From Sysuimicrobium calidum (GTDB taxonomy: Bacteria > Sysuimicrobiota > Sysuimicrobiia > Sysuimicrobiales > Sysuimicrobiaceae), in NCBI GenBank assembly GCA_031459935.1, contig JAVKHN010000073.1, positions 1 through 5,313 of the forward strand: a DNA stretch of 5,313 nucleotides, written 5' to 3'. Positions 4,561 to 5,313 of this stretch are shown here, one piece after another. The notes below the pieces were generated by a model, which saw nothing but the letters and a program-made list of their open reading frames with translations, was not told the DNA's origin and ran no database searches. The position numbers and the translations under genes are program-made. Each line of letters opens with the position of its first letter. The stretch's first letter is position 1.

Positions 4561-5313
4561 TAGCCCGCGCAGCAGCTCAGGCGGGCCGGATCCTTCTCGA
4601 AGGCCTGGGCGGCGAGCTTCAGACCTTCCACCAGGGTGAGGTAAGGGAAGACCAAGCTGGACAGCTCCTGCGTCGTGTAGCGTTGCCGGATGGCCAGCAC
4701 CATGGTCTGGATCGCCTCCCCGGCATCCGCGGCCAGGATGGACGCCCCCAGCAGCCGGTCGGTGTTGCGGTCCGCCACCAGCTTGATCAGCCCCCGCACG
4801 TCTCGAGCTACCCGGGCCCGGCTGAGGTGGTCGAGTGCCAGTACCGCGGTCTTCACCTCGAGCCCCCGCTCCCGCCCCTGAGCTTCCGTCCAGCCGGCGC
4901 TGGCTACCTGGGGGTCGGTGAAGGTGATCCGCGGCAGGACTTCCAGGTCCAAGGTGCGGTGATTCCCGTTCAACGCGTTCTCCGCGGCCACGGTCCCCAT
5001 GTGAGCCGCCACGTAGACGAACATGGGATCGCCCGTGCAGTCGCCCGCGGCGTAGACGGCCGGGTTCGTGGTCTGCGCGAACTCATTCACCCGCACCTCA
5101 CCCTTGGGGCCCAGGGTGACCCCGGCTTCTTCCAGCCCCAGGCCCACGGTGTTGGGCCGACGGCCCGTCGCCACCAGGAGCTGCTCGGCTTCCACCACCT
5201 GCTCCTCGCCCTCCGCCTCCGTGAAGGTCACCCGGTAGCGCCCTGCGCTGCGCTCCACGCGCGTGATGCGCACCCCGGGCCGCACCACCATGCCCTCCTC
5301 CTCCAGGTAGCCC
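4560..5313 (-). CDS. merA: Mercuric reductase MerA, C-terminal half, cut by the window edge
   Basis: The frame is open to the right edge; the codons before the internal ATG at 5291 read GYLEEEG, so that ATG is not the start. The visible 251 residues cover the end of the NADPH domain (LLVATGRRPNT), the FAD-contacting AAGDCTG followed by FVYVAA and AAENAL, then the dimerisation domain with ITFTDPQVAS, FPYLTLVEGLKLAAQAF and the C-terminal LSCCAG. The C-terminal Cys-Cys pair accepts Hg(II) and passes it to the active-site pair of the partner subunit, and is specific to MerA among these oxidoreductases. The FAD site, the CxxxxC active site and any N-terminal metal-binding domain are outside the window. 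MerA reduces Hg(II) to volatile Hg(0) with NADPH in the cytoplasm. It is the upstream visible gene of an operon with the small Cys-Cys protein and the merB-like gene. It is clearly diverged from the pseudogene copy on the other strand. Confidence 0.95.
   Translation of the reverse strand, partial: GYLEEEGMVVRPGVRITRVERSAGRYRVTFTEAEGEEQVVEAEQLLVATGRRPNTVGLGLEEAGVTLGPKGEVRVNEFAQTTNPAVYAAGDCTGDPMFVYVAAHMGTVAAENALNGNHRTLDLEVLPRITFTDPQVASAGWTEAQGRERGLEVKTAVLALDHLSRARVARDVRGLIKLVADRNTDRLLGASILAADAGEAIQTMVLAIRQRYTTQELSSLVFPYLTLVEGLKLAAQAFEKDPARLSCCAG

Noticed and set aside
1..5313. CRISPR array, insertion sequence or attachment site
   Set aside because: No regularly spaced repeats, transposase motifs or terminal inverted repeats were seen; the only inverted similarity is the pair of merA tails.

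Overview
The window comes from a GC-rich genome (by eye about two thirds G+C) with GTG and ATG starts, purine-rich Shine-Dalgarno sites and tightly packed genes. That points to a bacterium; a thermophilic or soil/sediment high-GC lineage is plausible, but the lineage cannot be fixed from 5.3 kb. The theme is mercury detoxification combined with extracytoplasmic thiol chemistry.

Left part (1-2177): a partial TlpA/ResA-like thioredoxin on the + strand converges on a four-gene minus-strand cluster. In transcription order the cluster is an unrecognised 90-residue hydrophobic protein, an unrecognised 49-residue hydrophobic peptide with two Cys, a membrane-anchored TlpA-like thioredoxin with a CxxC motif but no recognisable cis-proline, and a CcdA-type transmembrane electron carrier. 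The spacings are short, so the cluster is probably one operon.

Middle (2178-3446): a short intergenic region holds an AT-rich island and a sigma70-like promoter with a dyad. It is followed by a + strand mercuric reductase (merA-like) pseudogene. Both ends of MerA are recognisable, but the reading frame changes four times and about 100 residues, including the NADPH-binding domain, are missing.

Right part (3473-5313): a compact minus-strand operon of merA (C-terminal half only, running off the window), a 63-residue one-helix membrane protein with a Cys-Cys pair inside its helix, and a divergent merB-like organomercurial lyase. This looks like the functional copy. MerB would split C-Hg bonds, MerA would reduce Hg(II) to Hg(0) with NADPH, and the small Cys-Cys membrane protein could be a metal carrier. 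The adjacent CcdA/thioredoxin cassette could feed electrons to extracytoplasmic thiols; its link to mercury is inferred from position only. No MerR or ArsR regulator and no classical MerT/MerP is visible inside the window.
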